Shown here one piece after another: positions 34,680 to 45,940 of a stretch of DNA of 64,000 nucleotides. Source of the stretch: Bostrychus sinensis (Eukaryota > Chordata > Actinopteri > Gobiiformes > Eleotridae). The notes below the pieces were generated by a model, which saw only the letters and a program-made list of their open reading frames with translations, made no database searches and had not been told where the DNA came from. Location: assembly GCA_020698575.1 (NCBI GenBank), contig CM036240.1, positions 31,000,211-31,064,210 on the forward strand, given 5' to 3'. A program made the translations under genes and the position numbers. The first letter of the stretch is position 1. Every line of letters begins with the position of its first letter.

Positions 34680-35149
34680 TGAAGAGACCAGCAGAGGGCA
34701 GCACAGTGCAGAGCTGTTACACTATTTTGAACAAAACCATAGAAAAATAGCTTTTTATTACCTTAAACTTATTGTTTGATGCCATTTTATTACAAAATGA
34801 AAAATATCTGTGAGAAATCAGTGAAAACAGAGCTGTGCATTGTTTTAATGATAAATGAAAGTGAGCAGACTGGAGGTAGAGGCCTTGTTGATTGGTCAGT
34901 GCTTCCTGGAGTTTATTTTTACAGTCACAAAAAAGAAAAAGCAAGAGCTTCACCAAAGTTATTCTAGTGTGCTGAGTCATTGATTTGATCACTGTTATCC
35001 AAAGTGAAGTTGTGGAGTTGTTTTGGTTCATGATGCAAGTGGTTTGGGACGTCCAGTGTCCATCTGGGAGCAGGCGGAGGTGGAGGGAGACTGAGAGATA
35101 AAGCGTTTGGGTGAAGTCACTTCTCCCCCACCCGTCTCCTTCCTCCAAC
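34680..35149 (+). promoter_or_regulatory. 5' flank of TAAR 2, with internal deletion
   Basis: 34685-34918 matches 20765-21000 of unit 1 and stops at GTGCTTCCTGGAG. The next bases (TTTATTTTTACAGTCACAAA) match unit 1 only from about 22812. Everything between, including the TATTTAAA box conserved upstream of TAAR 1 and 3, is missing. The last ~200 bp before ATG 35150 remain conserved. TAAR 2 may therefore use a different distal promoter context from its sisters. Confidence 0.5.
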
Positions 35150-36193
35150 ATGAGCAGTGAGCAGCTGTACCAGTGCTACCCAGAACTGGGCAATCTGTCC
35201 TGCAGCAAGCTGATTCCTGATCAAAGCACCTACATCTATCTGATTGTGCTTTACATCTTCGCCTTCTGCACCAGCATCCTCAACCTTATGGTCATCATCG
35301 CTATCTCACATTTTAGGCAAGTTGCAAGCGGTCACATCAGGTTTATTGTAATGAAATGTACTCATTTTGTCTCATTTTGTCTTCTCAGGCAGCTGCACTC
35401 CTCGACTAACTTCATCCTCCTCAGCCTGGCTGTTTCAGACTTCCTGGTGTGCTGTGTGGTGATTCCAGTCCAAGGTTCCTTCCTGTACACTTGCTGGCGA
35501 GTCGGCGACATCATGTGTGCCCTGTATGTCACCTTTGACTTTATGGTGATTTCCGTATCGATCGGAAACATGATCCTTATCGCGTTAGACCGCTACGTAG
35601 CCATTTGCAACCCCATGCACTACTCCACCCTGATGTGCAGGAGATCTGTTAGCATCGCCCTGATTGCATGCTGGATCATCTCCCTCCTGTACGGTTTTGG
35701 GTATTACCATAACAATTTCATTATTCCGGGGCAATATAGGAGGTGCGAAGGGGTCTGCGTCACAGCGGTGAACCGTATTGCAGGTTACTTTGACCTGGTG
35801 GTGAACTTCTGTGGGCCTATTGTGCTCATAGTGATACTGTACTTGCAAGTTTTCTTTGTGGCAGTGTCGCAGGCCCGTGCCATGCGTTCTCAGGTTGCAG
35901 CCACCACACAGCAGCCGGCGGTGAACTCCAGGAAATCTGAGCTGAAAGCGGCACGAAATCTGGGCTTTGTTGTGTTACTCTTTCTCCTCTGCTACACACC
36001 GACCTACGTGGTCGCCCCAGGATGGAAGATGAACTATTTTTTAAGGGTCTTTGTGCTTAATTTGATCTCTCTAAACTCGTGTTTTAACCCCTTACTCTAT
36101 GCGCTCATGTATCCCTGGTTTAGGAGATCTGTGAAGCAGATAGTGATGTTTAGGATTTTGCAAAGTGGTTCACGAGATACAAATGTGCTATGA
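35150..36193 (+). CDS. TAAR-family olfactory receptor 2, di-acidic ligand pocket (323 aa)
   Basis: Exon 1 is 35150-35316 and exon 2 is 35389-36193. The 72-bp phase-2 intron 35317-35388 has a GC donor (TAG|GCAAGT) and a CTCAG acceptor. The intron length is a multiple of three and it has no in-frame stop, so an unspliced message would also be open, adding 24 residues in intracellular loop 1. The receptor has N15-L-S, D73 in TM2, C99, DRYVAIC at 124-130, CYTP in TM6 (257-260) and the fingerprint NSCFNPLLYALMYPWF in TM7. D106 sits at position 3.32 (LYVTFDFMV) and D191 at 5.42 (GYFDLVVNFCGP). Zebrafish TAARs with both aspartates recognise diamines such as cadaverine, so a diamine-type ligand is inferred. 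ATG 35150 matches the paralogs' start. AATAAA is at 36411-36416. Confidence 0.9.
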   Translation: MSSEQLYQCYPELGNLSCSKLIPDQSTYIYLIVLYIFAFCTSILNLMVIIAISHFRQVASGHIRFIVMKCTHFVSFCLLRQLHSSTNFILLSLAVSDFLVCCVVIPVQGSFLYTCWRVGDIMCALYVTFDFMVISVSIGNMILIALDRYVAICNPMHYSTLMCRRSVSIALIACWIISLLYGFGYYHNNFIIPGQYRRCEGVCVTAVNRIAGYFDLVVNFCGPIVLIVILYLQVFFVAVSQARAMRSQVAATTQQPAVNSRKSELKAARNLGFVVLLFLLCYTPTYVVAPGWKMNYFLRVFVLNLISLNSCFNPLLYALMYPWFRRSVKQIVMFRILQSGSRDTNVL

Positions 36194-38007
36194 TGACTTC
36201 AAGTGCAGTGTTAATATATGAAAAAGCATGTTACTGATAATGCATGTGCAATGAATTTGAAATAGCACTGTACACATTTAATATGACATTTGTAAACACT
36301 GAGGCTTAGGGTTGAGAACCAAAAGGGCACAAGTGACGTTCTGGGTTTTCTGAGATTTACAAGACTTACAAATCAAATGAATGCTCTTGTTTTTACTGCC
36401 AAAAGATCACAATAAAAACTACTAGCTATCTTTACACATAGGATTCAGACAGTGTCATTAATGGATATAAGTCATATTTTATGTCATATAGAAAAAGACA
36501 TAAAATACTGGAGCCCAAAAAGGTGAAATAACTATTATTACAAATTTAAAAAATTGAAGTCAGTGGTTCTCAAGCTGTGATACAGGTTCCACTGGTGTTA
36601 CTCGGGAGTTGTTTGCCGTTTTAGTCCTGTTCTGGTTGGGGCATTAATTTGATGTGAAGACCACTTCTTCGACCTTGTTTAGGCCCAGCTTAGTCCTGAT
36701 TTTGTCCTGGTTATGTGCTGGCTTAGACCTTGTTTAGTCTTGGCTTGGACCTGGATTATTTCCGGTTTTAGTCCAATTTTAGTCCTGATTTAGTCCTAGC
36801 TTAGACTTGGTTTCATTCTGGTTTAGTTCATGTCTTGTCCTTACGTAGTATTTCTTCTTTAGTTTATTAAAGATGAAACTTGGAAATCCAAATATTTCCT
36901 GAGGTGGTGGTCTGTGATCTGTGTGTTTGAATATTTACCATTTATGAATTGAAATTTGACCAAAAGTTAGTACTGTGTCATTTTTTCTTCTCTTGTAAAT
37001 GTTACTTACAGCCTTTGGTTCTCTGCTCTCAGTATGCAAAAAAAGATGTATGTGTATCTACTGTAACTTGACATGGTTTATTTAGCAACTGAAACATCTA
37101 TACTTAATACAAAATGCATGGTTCTAATTGTTTCACTTCATTGTCCACACTGCTAGTGTTGTTCTCTCTCAGCTATGAATGTAAATTGAATTTTCCAGAG
37201 TTAATAGATATTGCATTACACTTTTGAAACGAAAAGCTGTTTTTCAACAACAGAAAAGTCTCCCCCTGTGTATACACCGCTCATGTGGGAGTCAAAGATA
37301 CCAAACCCAGTATTAGTGGATGGGAACAATTAGTCCACACAAAAACACTTTTATCACTGCATGGGATTTTTTTTACGTGGAAAATATAATAACATTTATG
37401 GAAGAGACCAAAGGTTATTTGTTATATTGATACACTTGAATAATAACATAAAACACTGTATGAAGTCTTTTGTGACTATAACCTTATTCATAGCAATTCA
37501 CTGTCAATGAATGTAAATGACATACCATATATTATAAATAAAATGCATTTTGTCTCTAAATGTCTTGGATTGTTTATTTCACATAAAACAAAAAATAAGA
37601 TAAATTCATGTCTAAAGAAAAAAAAAAGAAAAAGAAAAAAGAAATTCCTATTGCCATTTCAAGTTAAAGGTACTGTAACCAGCATGCGCTCATTCTGGTT
37701 TGAAAACAGTACTGCAGTCTAAATCAAACATATTTTTAATTGTTAATAAATCAACTGTGCCATTGTTATCAGTAAAACACATTTTTGATTTTAAGGTTGA
37801 ATTTGTAAAATTTGACATGTCCAAAACAATTCCCCTTTCAAACACAATAGTGTTTTGCTCACTTTTCTATATCACCATCAGGGGCAGTTGTTTGCTAGGG
37901 AGTGTCCATGTTTTCCTCGTATGAGGAGGGGTCAACCCACTTTATGTCGCTCTCCTAAAGTCATTCCATCTCCCACTAAACATAGTGTTTTGAGTGCCTA
38001 ACATGTT
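36194..38007 (+). other. 3' flank of TAAR 2 (duplicated unit)
   Basis: Homologous to the TAAR 1 and TAAR 3 flanks. It contains AATAAA at 36411-36416, the TTCTCAAGCTGTGATACAGG motif near 36568, and the TTTAGTCC minisatellite at about 36620-36840. Near 37929 the single GGTCAACCCACTTTATGT marks where unit 1 has 2.3 kb extra. An A/AG-rich run lies at 37614-37645. Confidence 0.65.
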
Positions 38008-38078
38008 GGGGCATGGTGTAGAGGTAAAGTGTCTACTCCTTAATGAGCAGATCACAGAATCAAATCCCTGTTAGGCCA
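38008..38078 (+). repeat. tRNA-derived SINE head (unit 2 copy)
   Basis: GGGCATGGTGTAGAGGTAAA resembles a Pol III A box region and CAGAATCAAATCCCTGTTAG a decayed B box. Downstream text (CACCTTGTCCTTGTGCCACA) is shared with the unit 1 copy. Decayed and not a tRNA gene. Confidence 0.5.
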
Positions 38079-39474
38079 CCTCCTTCAAGGGACACCTTGT
38101 CCTTGTGCCACATCTGTCAATGAACTTCATTACTTGTCATCAAAGAGTTATGTTCTGACTTTAGTGACTTTGTCCAGAGGAGAAAAATACTGTCAATTGT
38201 GAATTAAAAAAAAAAAAAAAAAACACGAGGTGGTGACTGAGGTGGCCACCACAAATGCCAACAGGACAACTGAAAGTGGAACTCTGCTTGTTTCTTCGCT
38301 GTTTGCTTTATTTGCCTCTCTAAAGCCCTGCCTACATTTTGGAGTAAAGCACTATCGTAAATACAAGTCCAATGACTCCTATATGTATAAGTCCAGGACT
38401 CAGGTCCCCCATCTCTGCAGCCATGATGAAAATTGAGAAATAAAGTCATCACTAGCTTGTAGTTTCAGAATTGCAATTCAAAAGTAATGCAAAGTATAAC
38501 TCTGAAACAGTCACAAAGCCAGCAACAGCCAGAACAGAGGTATAGTGCATATTAATACAATATTCACAATATTTTTGTCTAAATACACTTTTACCTCAAA
38601 AAACTTCTCCTTGATGTTATTATCACCACTTATGGTTCGGTAAGGGACCAACAAAAAATTGTGCACAGGGGCCCCTAAACTGATAATTCAGGCATGGTAA
38701 CATCACCTATACAAACCCCATCTCCAAAAACAGAAGCTACAGACAGTAGTGGTTTAATAAGAGCCTGTGTCACACTGTCAGTAAAACCAAGTTATCAGAG
38801 CTGTTTAAGTTCATTTACAGCACTGCCCTGCGTCGCTCTTTCCCTCTCTCTGTCACTACAGTGTGCTTGTTAATGCACAAATTAACACGCAGCAAACAGA
38901 GGTACAAATCAGGTCCACACTGTGCCTGAGAGGTGGACACTGGGTTGCTCAACAAAAATAAAGTACAATATGTGTTTGTGTGAAGGTCCTGACTTCTCTG
39001 CAGGCTTAAAGCAGCGCTAATATTTATTGACATAAATGGGCATGGGATGCACCTAAATGTGTATCTGCTGTTTGTACTGTCACAGTTAAACAGAGTGGAC
39101 CTGGTGCAAACACCTGTCTTATATGAGGAGTTACATAGCTGTGGCAATAAACAATAATACATAAATAATAATTGCTTAGTAGTTTCTTAGTCAGTAGTCT
39201 GAGTGTCTGAGTCTGTGCCCTGTTTGTCATCATGTCTTTAGTTAAAGTTCAGATTCAAAGCAAACAGTAAATTATGAACCCCCTTAAATCCAAAAATCTA
39301 CACCTGTAGTTCTGTGGGGAAGTAATATTCTATGTTGAAACACCTATTGCAGCCTGACTGAGAACAAACATACATTAGGCTGGCTTTATTATTTATTCAA
39401 TACTCTTATATGTCCCACAAGCAAGACTGCTTTTCTAATTTTGGCCCCCGCTCCGATTGAGTTTGACACCCCTG
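38079..39474. other. Intergenic, no gene seen
   Basis: Includes a poly-A run at 38206-38222. Short frames (38204-38452 minus, 38815-39162 minus) show no known domain. Confidence 0.55.
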
Positions 39475-39600
39475 GTTTAGAAGCTACATGGAATCCCACA
39501 ATCCACTGTGACAAAATTATACAAAAGCACCACCCACCCAACAGCTCAAAAGTGGTCTACACCAGTGGTTCCCTAACCTTTTTTTGTCCTGTGTGTAACT
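39475..39600 (-). repeat. Inverted copy of the 4430-4560 region with hAT MITE terminus
   Basis: TAGAAGCTACATGGAATCCC through GTGGTCTACACCAGTGGTTC is the complement of about 4460-4560, including the right end of the hAT MITE found at 3457-4472. After about 39595 the two diverge, so this copy keeps only the MITE terminus. Its order relative to the 40885-45940 arm fits an extension of the same inverted duplication. Confidence 0.7.
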
Positions 39601-40884
39601 GAGTGGGGGAGGGGCTTGACACCTTGGATTCCCCAAACACTTTCACTTAGCTCAAACACTCAGGTAAGATTTCACTGGTCTACAAGCAAAATGCTTCCGG
39701 AACAAAAGTAGTGAAATTTTTCTTGGATTAGGTCACTAATAAAGAAAAACTAAGTCAGAAGTGCAGATTGGCTATAGTTTCCAAGAAACAGTATTGGGTC
39801 AAAATAGGACATTTATGCAAAATAAGGCAAAAACTGTAGTTTATCAGAAGGTACAGTGTGTCTACAAGCAACCAGTTCTATCTGAAAGCCTGTCTGCACA
39901 TTCAATACATTCATTTTAATATGTCTAGAGTTTTGACATAAAATGTTTTGTTTTTATTTGCAGAAATCTCTCTCTTGGAAGTGGACAAAATGCATGCATG
40001 TAGAGAAATTAAATATTTTCAAAATATAAATATTATTTTTAAGCAAAAATGCCTAAATCTATTGTATAAACAGATGCGATTTTGATGTGAAACAATATCA
40101 TTAAATATCTTGAATACATTAGATAACCAGCACAGTTATCAATTGATTTTCAGTTCATCTTATCACAATAAATGAGATTTAGCCACTTTTATCTCGGAAG
40201 CAGATCAAGTCCAAAAATTTGTAGACCAGTGTTATAGATGTGGGTGGTGGTCAAGAAGGAGAGGCAGAGACCATTAACCTTTAAACAATTTATTACAAAA
40301 AATGTATTTACAAACGTATAATATACATGTTTTTAAACGTTAGTGCCTGACAGTATAGTTAAAATGCTAAGGGCTGGTCGGCCGCGGGTGCACGTGGTGA
40401 GAGACCGCAAAACTCTAACGGCTAGAGTACCCCCTAAGCTTCATGCTACGCAGACCCCACACAAACACAAAAAACAATAAGAAATAACTAAAGCATGCAA
40501 AGTGAGGGACGGGCAAAATACCACTACACGAAGGAGTAATGGGGCTGAAGTGAGAAACTCTATCACCAAACCCTCCACCAGACGGGCGACCACGCTCGGA
40601 CCAGATCCTATAGCAGAAGAAAACAGCATTAAAAACAAACACAGAGGGCACAGACCAAAAGTAGTCAAACTAAGGCTAACTTTAAGCAAATGGTCCAGGG
40701 AACAGAATAGCAATTATCTCAAAATATACAAAACTAACCAAACAAAATAATAACTCAAATAAAGCCTAATGTAATCAAATAATAGACCCAAACAATGAAC
40801 TGAAACAGTAAAAACAATAAACCCAAACAAAAACAACAGTGGCCAACAGCGTCTATAAGGATAAATGAATACAGTTAATGGCCA
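39601..40884. other. Intergenic, no gene seen
   Basis: AT-rich with a GC-richer patch near 40370-40620. Short frames at 40415-40713 (minus) and 40502-40750 (plus) have no domain I recognise. Confidence 0.5.
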
Positions 40885-41866
40885 CTGCATTAACTTCTTC
40901 AGCAGTTTGAGCTCCAGTAGTCTGTTAGATGGGACCACATGAGCCTCAGCCTTCGCTCCCCACATGCATCAGTCTGTTACTGGTTCACCACTGTTTCTTT
41001 CGTGGATCACTTGTGATCAATACTGACCACTGCAGACTGGGAACACCCCACAAGAGCTGCATCCTTACGCTTGCTCATTTTTCCTGGTTCAAACTCATCA
41101 ACTTTGAGGACAAGATGTTAATTTGCTGCCTAATTTATCCCACTCACTAACCGTGGTGAAGAGATAACCTGTGGTATTGAATTGAAATATCAGTGGTCAT
41201 AATATTTTGCCTGATCAGTGTAAATTTGATTTTAGTTGCTAATTCTCTAGACTCATTTAAAGAGGCTATATTTTGCAAAATTGACTTTATTGAACTTTTT
41301 TCCATGTTTTCTTTCTTTCTTTCTTTTAAAAAATATCTTTTGACCATTTTTCTGATTTAATAATATGTAGCCCTGTGGCAAATATAGCGTTAAACTCAAA
41401 TGCACTGAAACCTTAAGGGTTAATTTAAATCCTTTATATACATCAGTAAGTCACTAGATGAATTTAAAAGTAAATGGTTATTTGCTTTTTATTCTATAGT
41501 CGGTGTCATATATTACGGTTACTAAGAGTCAATAAAAAGTACATAGGATTGTTTATGTAAGCTAAAATGAGAAAATATAATGAGTGATATACGTTTATTT
41601 CATATTTCAGTTATTCCTATTTGAAGCAAAAGGCTTAATGACATTATTTTGTTAGGATAATGGTTCATTAACCGCCTTTATGTGTTGAGCCACACGTGAT
41701 TTTGCTCCAGTGCTGTGTTCCTGTTATTGTCAGCTTTGATTGGTCACTTTATGCCTTCAGTCAGATTTGTTGGTCGTGATTGGCAGGTAGTGCGTATGTG
41801 GGTGGGGTCTGTGCTTGTTTCGGTGACATGTGAGGGAGAGGAGGGAGTTCGAAGACAGATTTTGAA

Positions 41867-42610
41867 CAGTGTTGCCAACTTTGTCGCTATATTTAGCGAC
41901 TTTTCAGACCTCCCTAGCGACTTATTTTCTAAAAAGCGACAAGTGACAAATCTAGTGACTTTTTCTGGTGCTGCTAGCGACTTTGGCGACTCATGAAAAA
42001 CATGAAAGCACTTCGCACTGCTCTACTCTTCAAGCTACCTGCGTGTTACTGTGAACTTCTCCTCCTCCTCCGTCTCGTCTTGCTGCCAGCCGCTGCTGCT
42101 GTTGTGCTCTTAACTCCGCCTCTTTCCCTCTGCCACAGACCAATCAGCACACAGCAGCGGGTGCTGCCGTGGGTTTTTTTCAGGCCTGTCAGCAGCAGTC
42201 AACTCAGAGCAGGAGCTTTTTTTTATGTTTATTCAACAAATTTGTGCATAATACCAATATTTTACAGATATTACAGCACTGTTCAATAGTACATAAAACA
42301 TTTATAACGATAATACAAAAAATATATTTTAAAATAGTATTTTTTGCCAACTAATTTGCATGTAAATAATATGCAGTTACCTGTTAGAGTGCAAGCCGAC
42401 GATATATATGCAGATCTCTTGAAATATTTGGAGATATTTGGTGCCAAACAGCAGCCTCACCAGGCAGCCATGAGTCATCGGCTTTACTTTCAATTAGATC
42501 CATGTGACCAATTATGCAAATTAGGCGATGACGTCATCTGGCAACTTCTATCGACTTTTAATAGTAGGCAGCCAATAGCAACTTTTCTTAGTGAGGAGTT
42601 GACAACACTG
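41867..42610. mobile_element. hAT-type MITE, 744 bp, perfect 8-bp target duplication
   Basis: The left end is CAGTGTTGCCAACTTTGTCG and the right end is the complement of CAGTGTTGTCAACTC. ATTTTGAA flanks both sides (41859-41866 and 42611-42618). The left part repeats AGCGACTTTT/GCGAC words typical of a common fish MITE of this type. The interior has no transposase. CAGTG termini plus an 8-bp duplication identify hAT. Confidence 0.9.
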
Positions 42611-42618
42611 ATTTTGAA

Positions 42619-44374
42619 GCAGAGAGGTGCAGACTGAGAACATGCAGATAAGAGACAGGGAAACGAAAATTGGACTGAGATGTGGAGATGGGGGACCCGG
42701 AGTGCAAGGCCCTATACCCATGTGGAAGTTGTAAACTTTTTGTAAACTCTTCTACTTCCTGCTTCTGTACAGTGCAGACGTGTTTTCTTACTGCTCCCAT
42801 TCTGTCTAGTGCTTGCTCTTTTTTTTTGTCTTGTCAGACTTTTTCTTTTTGACCCCCTGCTTTGCTGGGCTCCTGAAAATACTCAAAATGGAATTGATTA
42901 ACTGGTCACTCAGTGCTATTGACAACATTTTCTCCCTAAGAGAGGTACTGGGGGAACCTACCTGCCCGGACGGGACCTTCGGTGCACATGCACGAACTGA
43001 TTGACTGATTATGATCCGGACAAAATTAACCGAACATCAGCTTAAATGGATAAAAAATTGTACCTTCTCCCTATATCTCCTCCCTGGGTTTGGGAGGTCA
43101 GCTTGACAGCTGGGTCTTCTTATCTCTCCCTGTGCACTGCCATATCTCCCTTCAAGGACAAGCCACAGAACTGAACTTGTAAACATCTAAGTCGTGGCTC
43201 CAATTTCTCAAAACATAAGCTCAGACTCTTACTGCATCATACACACCCCTCCCCATCCCAGCCCCCTCTCCATCCGTCTGCCTCCTCCTCCTTTTTTTCC
43301 CCTCTCTCCCTCACCCAAGTCCAAACGAAAATTCCATCACGTGACCACGTGTACTGTGTCTTGTTATGTTATGTTACTGTTGTGTTTGTGTATGTATGCC
43401 TTTGCAAACTGTATTTAACTTTCTGGAGAGCGTGTGGCGGCGCTGACAAATAGCTGCGGCCCGGAGGCTTGCTCCAAACACACTTTCACTGTACTTTTTT
43501 GTGCATGTGACAATAATCTTATCTATCTATCTATCTAAACCGGGCGCTAAGACTGTTTGTGTTTGCAATCCGAGACCAGAGGACCAACCGGAGGAGCGGG
43601 AGATCCGAGGCGGGAGCAGCTACTGGAGGAGGACGAGCTACAGTGGGCTAATCTAGGCTAGCTTGCAAATTGCATTGCACTCAATACTGGGAGCTGGGTA
43701 ATTTCAACACACTCAATGTTTTGGTAAACAGGCCTGCAATGGAGTTTTTTTGCCTTTTCCTCTTCAGTCCAGAGATTCAAAAACCTGTGGAATCATGAGT
43801 AACTTGAACTTGACTGCTGTGTGTGTGTGGGCCCACCACCGCTAGAAGCTAGCTGCAGAGACTGTCCGCACATGTTTGTACTGTTGTGTGTTAAGGTGTT
43901 ATTGTGTATTGCTTATTACTGTAACAGTGTTTTGGGTGGTGTTGATGAGCAAAGAGATGCTGTTAAGTCATAATTGTGTATTCGGCACATGTTTGGATCA
44001 TGTTGTGGATTAGGCTGGGGAGAAAGCTTACTCATTGATTCTCTTTGGGGAAAGGGAAACGCTAGGCCAGACCTTTTCCATTGACTCTGTTTTGTGGGTT
44101 ATTTGTTTTATTTTTGGGGACGTTTGATTTTATTTGTTGTTCATCTTTTTGTTTATCGGTTGTATATATATATTTTTACAGAGGATTAATCTTTATTTTT
44201 GCATATTACTTTCATTAAAAAAACAGGCGTACGTTTTTTGTCTAAACTTTAAAACACTCTCTGGGTCCAGTTTTTTAGAATAGGACATTGCACTTCATAT
44301 ACCTATTCCCGTGAACGAACCCTAGCACCCCTCTCTTTAAACTTGCTGCTTGTTTACTCGGCCAGTTTAGTGGT
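42619..44374. other. Part of the arm-B-specific segment; retroposon-like repeat inside
   Basis: 42995-43545 is the direct-orientation copy of the repeat at 30370-30945 and ends in a TATC/ATCT microsatellite (43525-43540), suggesting a retroposon 3' tail. A short frame at 42813-43004 (MELINWSLSAIDNIF region) has no recognised function. The remainder is unremarkable. Confidence 0.5.
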
Positions 44375-45940
44375 GAGGATGCTACAAATAGAACAGAGTA
44401 TAGTAGGAAATTGGGGGAGAGAGTGGGGCAAGACGGTTAAACTGTCAGAGCCCAGACTGGAACCCACATTACTGAGGCAGGCTCTAGTTGCCCTGTAAAT
44501 GCGTCGCAGATCTACAACTGAGCCATACAGCAGCACAGACTTCTACCATGTTATAATGTTGTTCCCTCACCAAAAACATAGCTGGAGTTGCGTCAGAATG
44601 CTCTGTTCCATGAAACTCCGCCCACTCCAAGAAGCACTGACCAATCAACAAGATCTCTACATCCACTCAATAAAAGCATAATATATCCCTTTTAGGAAGG
44701 GGTGATATTTAATTTCACTCCACCATGTTTGCATCTGTTACAAAGGATTTTCTAAATGATGAATTTTTCCATTACAACACATTTTTTTTGATTGTGCATA
44801 CTATACAACTGTCTGTGTCTTGGTTCACTGTTATATAATAAAATATACAAATGCTAGTCTTTGGTTTACAGAAGGTCTTAGTTTTGACCAATTTAATGTT
44901 AAAAACCATATGTCATTACAATTTAGTTTTGGGTAAATAGCCCACAAGTAGGAAACCCTAAAGTTAATATAGCTTAAAGTTTTGATGTTTTGATGGTAGT
45001 GACGTGAGGGAAAAGTAAAAGTGCACTTTAGGTCACAGGGTTTGTCATTAGCCGTTCACACCTGTAATTTGTCCCATGAGTGGTAGCCTATGTCCCATTA
45101 ATGGAAGCTAATGACTGCAGTGTATGTAGATTGTTTGTGCAGCCGCAGCACCAGAGGCCTCGTGGTCGTCACGGTAACCAAAAGCTGTGATCGGGGTGTG
45201 AGCACTGAGAGACACCTGATGCAACAACTGCCAACTCTTCAAACAAACAAGTTCAGAGAGAGGAAAACATCAACAGTGTATGACTTTGATAAACTTCCAC
45301 ATGATGCAAACACTGGGTCACCCACCTGGTCACAACAACTTTGGAAACATTACGTAACTTTGTACAGGGTCAGAGTATGTTTGGAGATGAAAGTAATAAC
45401 ACACAGTTAACTTAGTTTGGTTTGGACCCAGTGCAAACAGAACTTAACTTAAAACAAAACCAACATGTCACTAACTACTGTACATGTTTATTGTTAATGT
45501 AATATTGGTATTACTGCTATAGGGAATATAGAATAAAACCTCTGCTCATTGGTTTGACAAGATACAGTAGCTTCCTAAGAAATTAGAATACGATATAAAA
45601 GTGAAATTATTTCAGTAGTTCAGTTCATATATGGATTATTATAGATTCAGTGCACAGTAGGGGTGTAGCGATATATTTTTGCAATGATATAATACGTATC
45701 ATTTGGCATCGTTGATATGATACAAGAATGATACTGGCAGTATTTATGATACAATTTCATATGATTTAACATGATTTAACACCTTCATATCGATGCAGTA
45801 ACTTTTTTGGCCAAAAATGCTAAAAGTATTCACTCTAATCTAGCTCAGCGGCCAGGTTTAATTACATCAAGCAGACAGCGAGTGAAGCAAAGTTGAATAT
45901 AAGTTTTTGTTTTCATCCAAAGCAGTAAAAAACCTTTTCT

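Larger units (their letters stand above)
40885..45940 (-). repeat. Arm B of the large inverted duplication (partner 285-2140)
   Basis: 40885-41335 is the complement of about 1700-2140, including the Tc1-like fragment, and 44375-45940 is the complement of about 285-1690. Between them, about 41340-44370 has no counterpart in arm A and contains a hAT MITE and a retroposon-like repeat, so it was inserted into arm B or lost from arm A. A frame at 45111-45410 mirrors 702-1097. Confidence 0.75.

Noticed and set aside
42813..43004. Short frame with MELINWSLSAIDNIF start
   Set aside because: Only about 38 residues after the Met, with no domain I can name; it lies beside a dispersed repeat and is probably a fragment of it.
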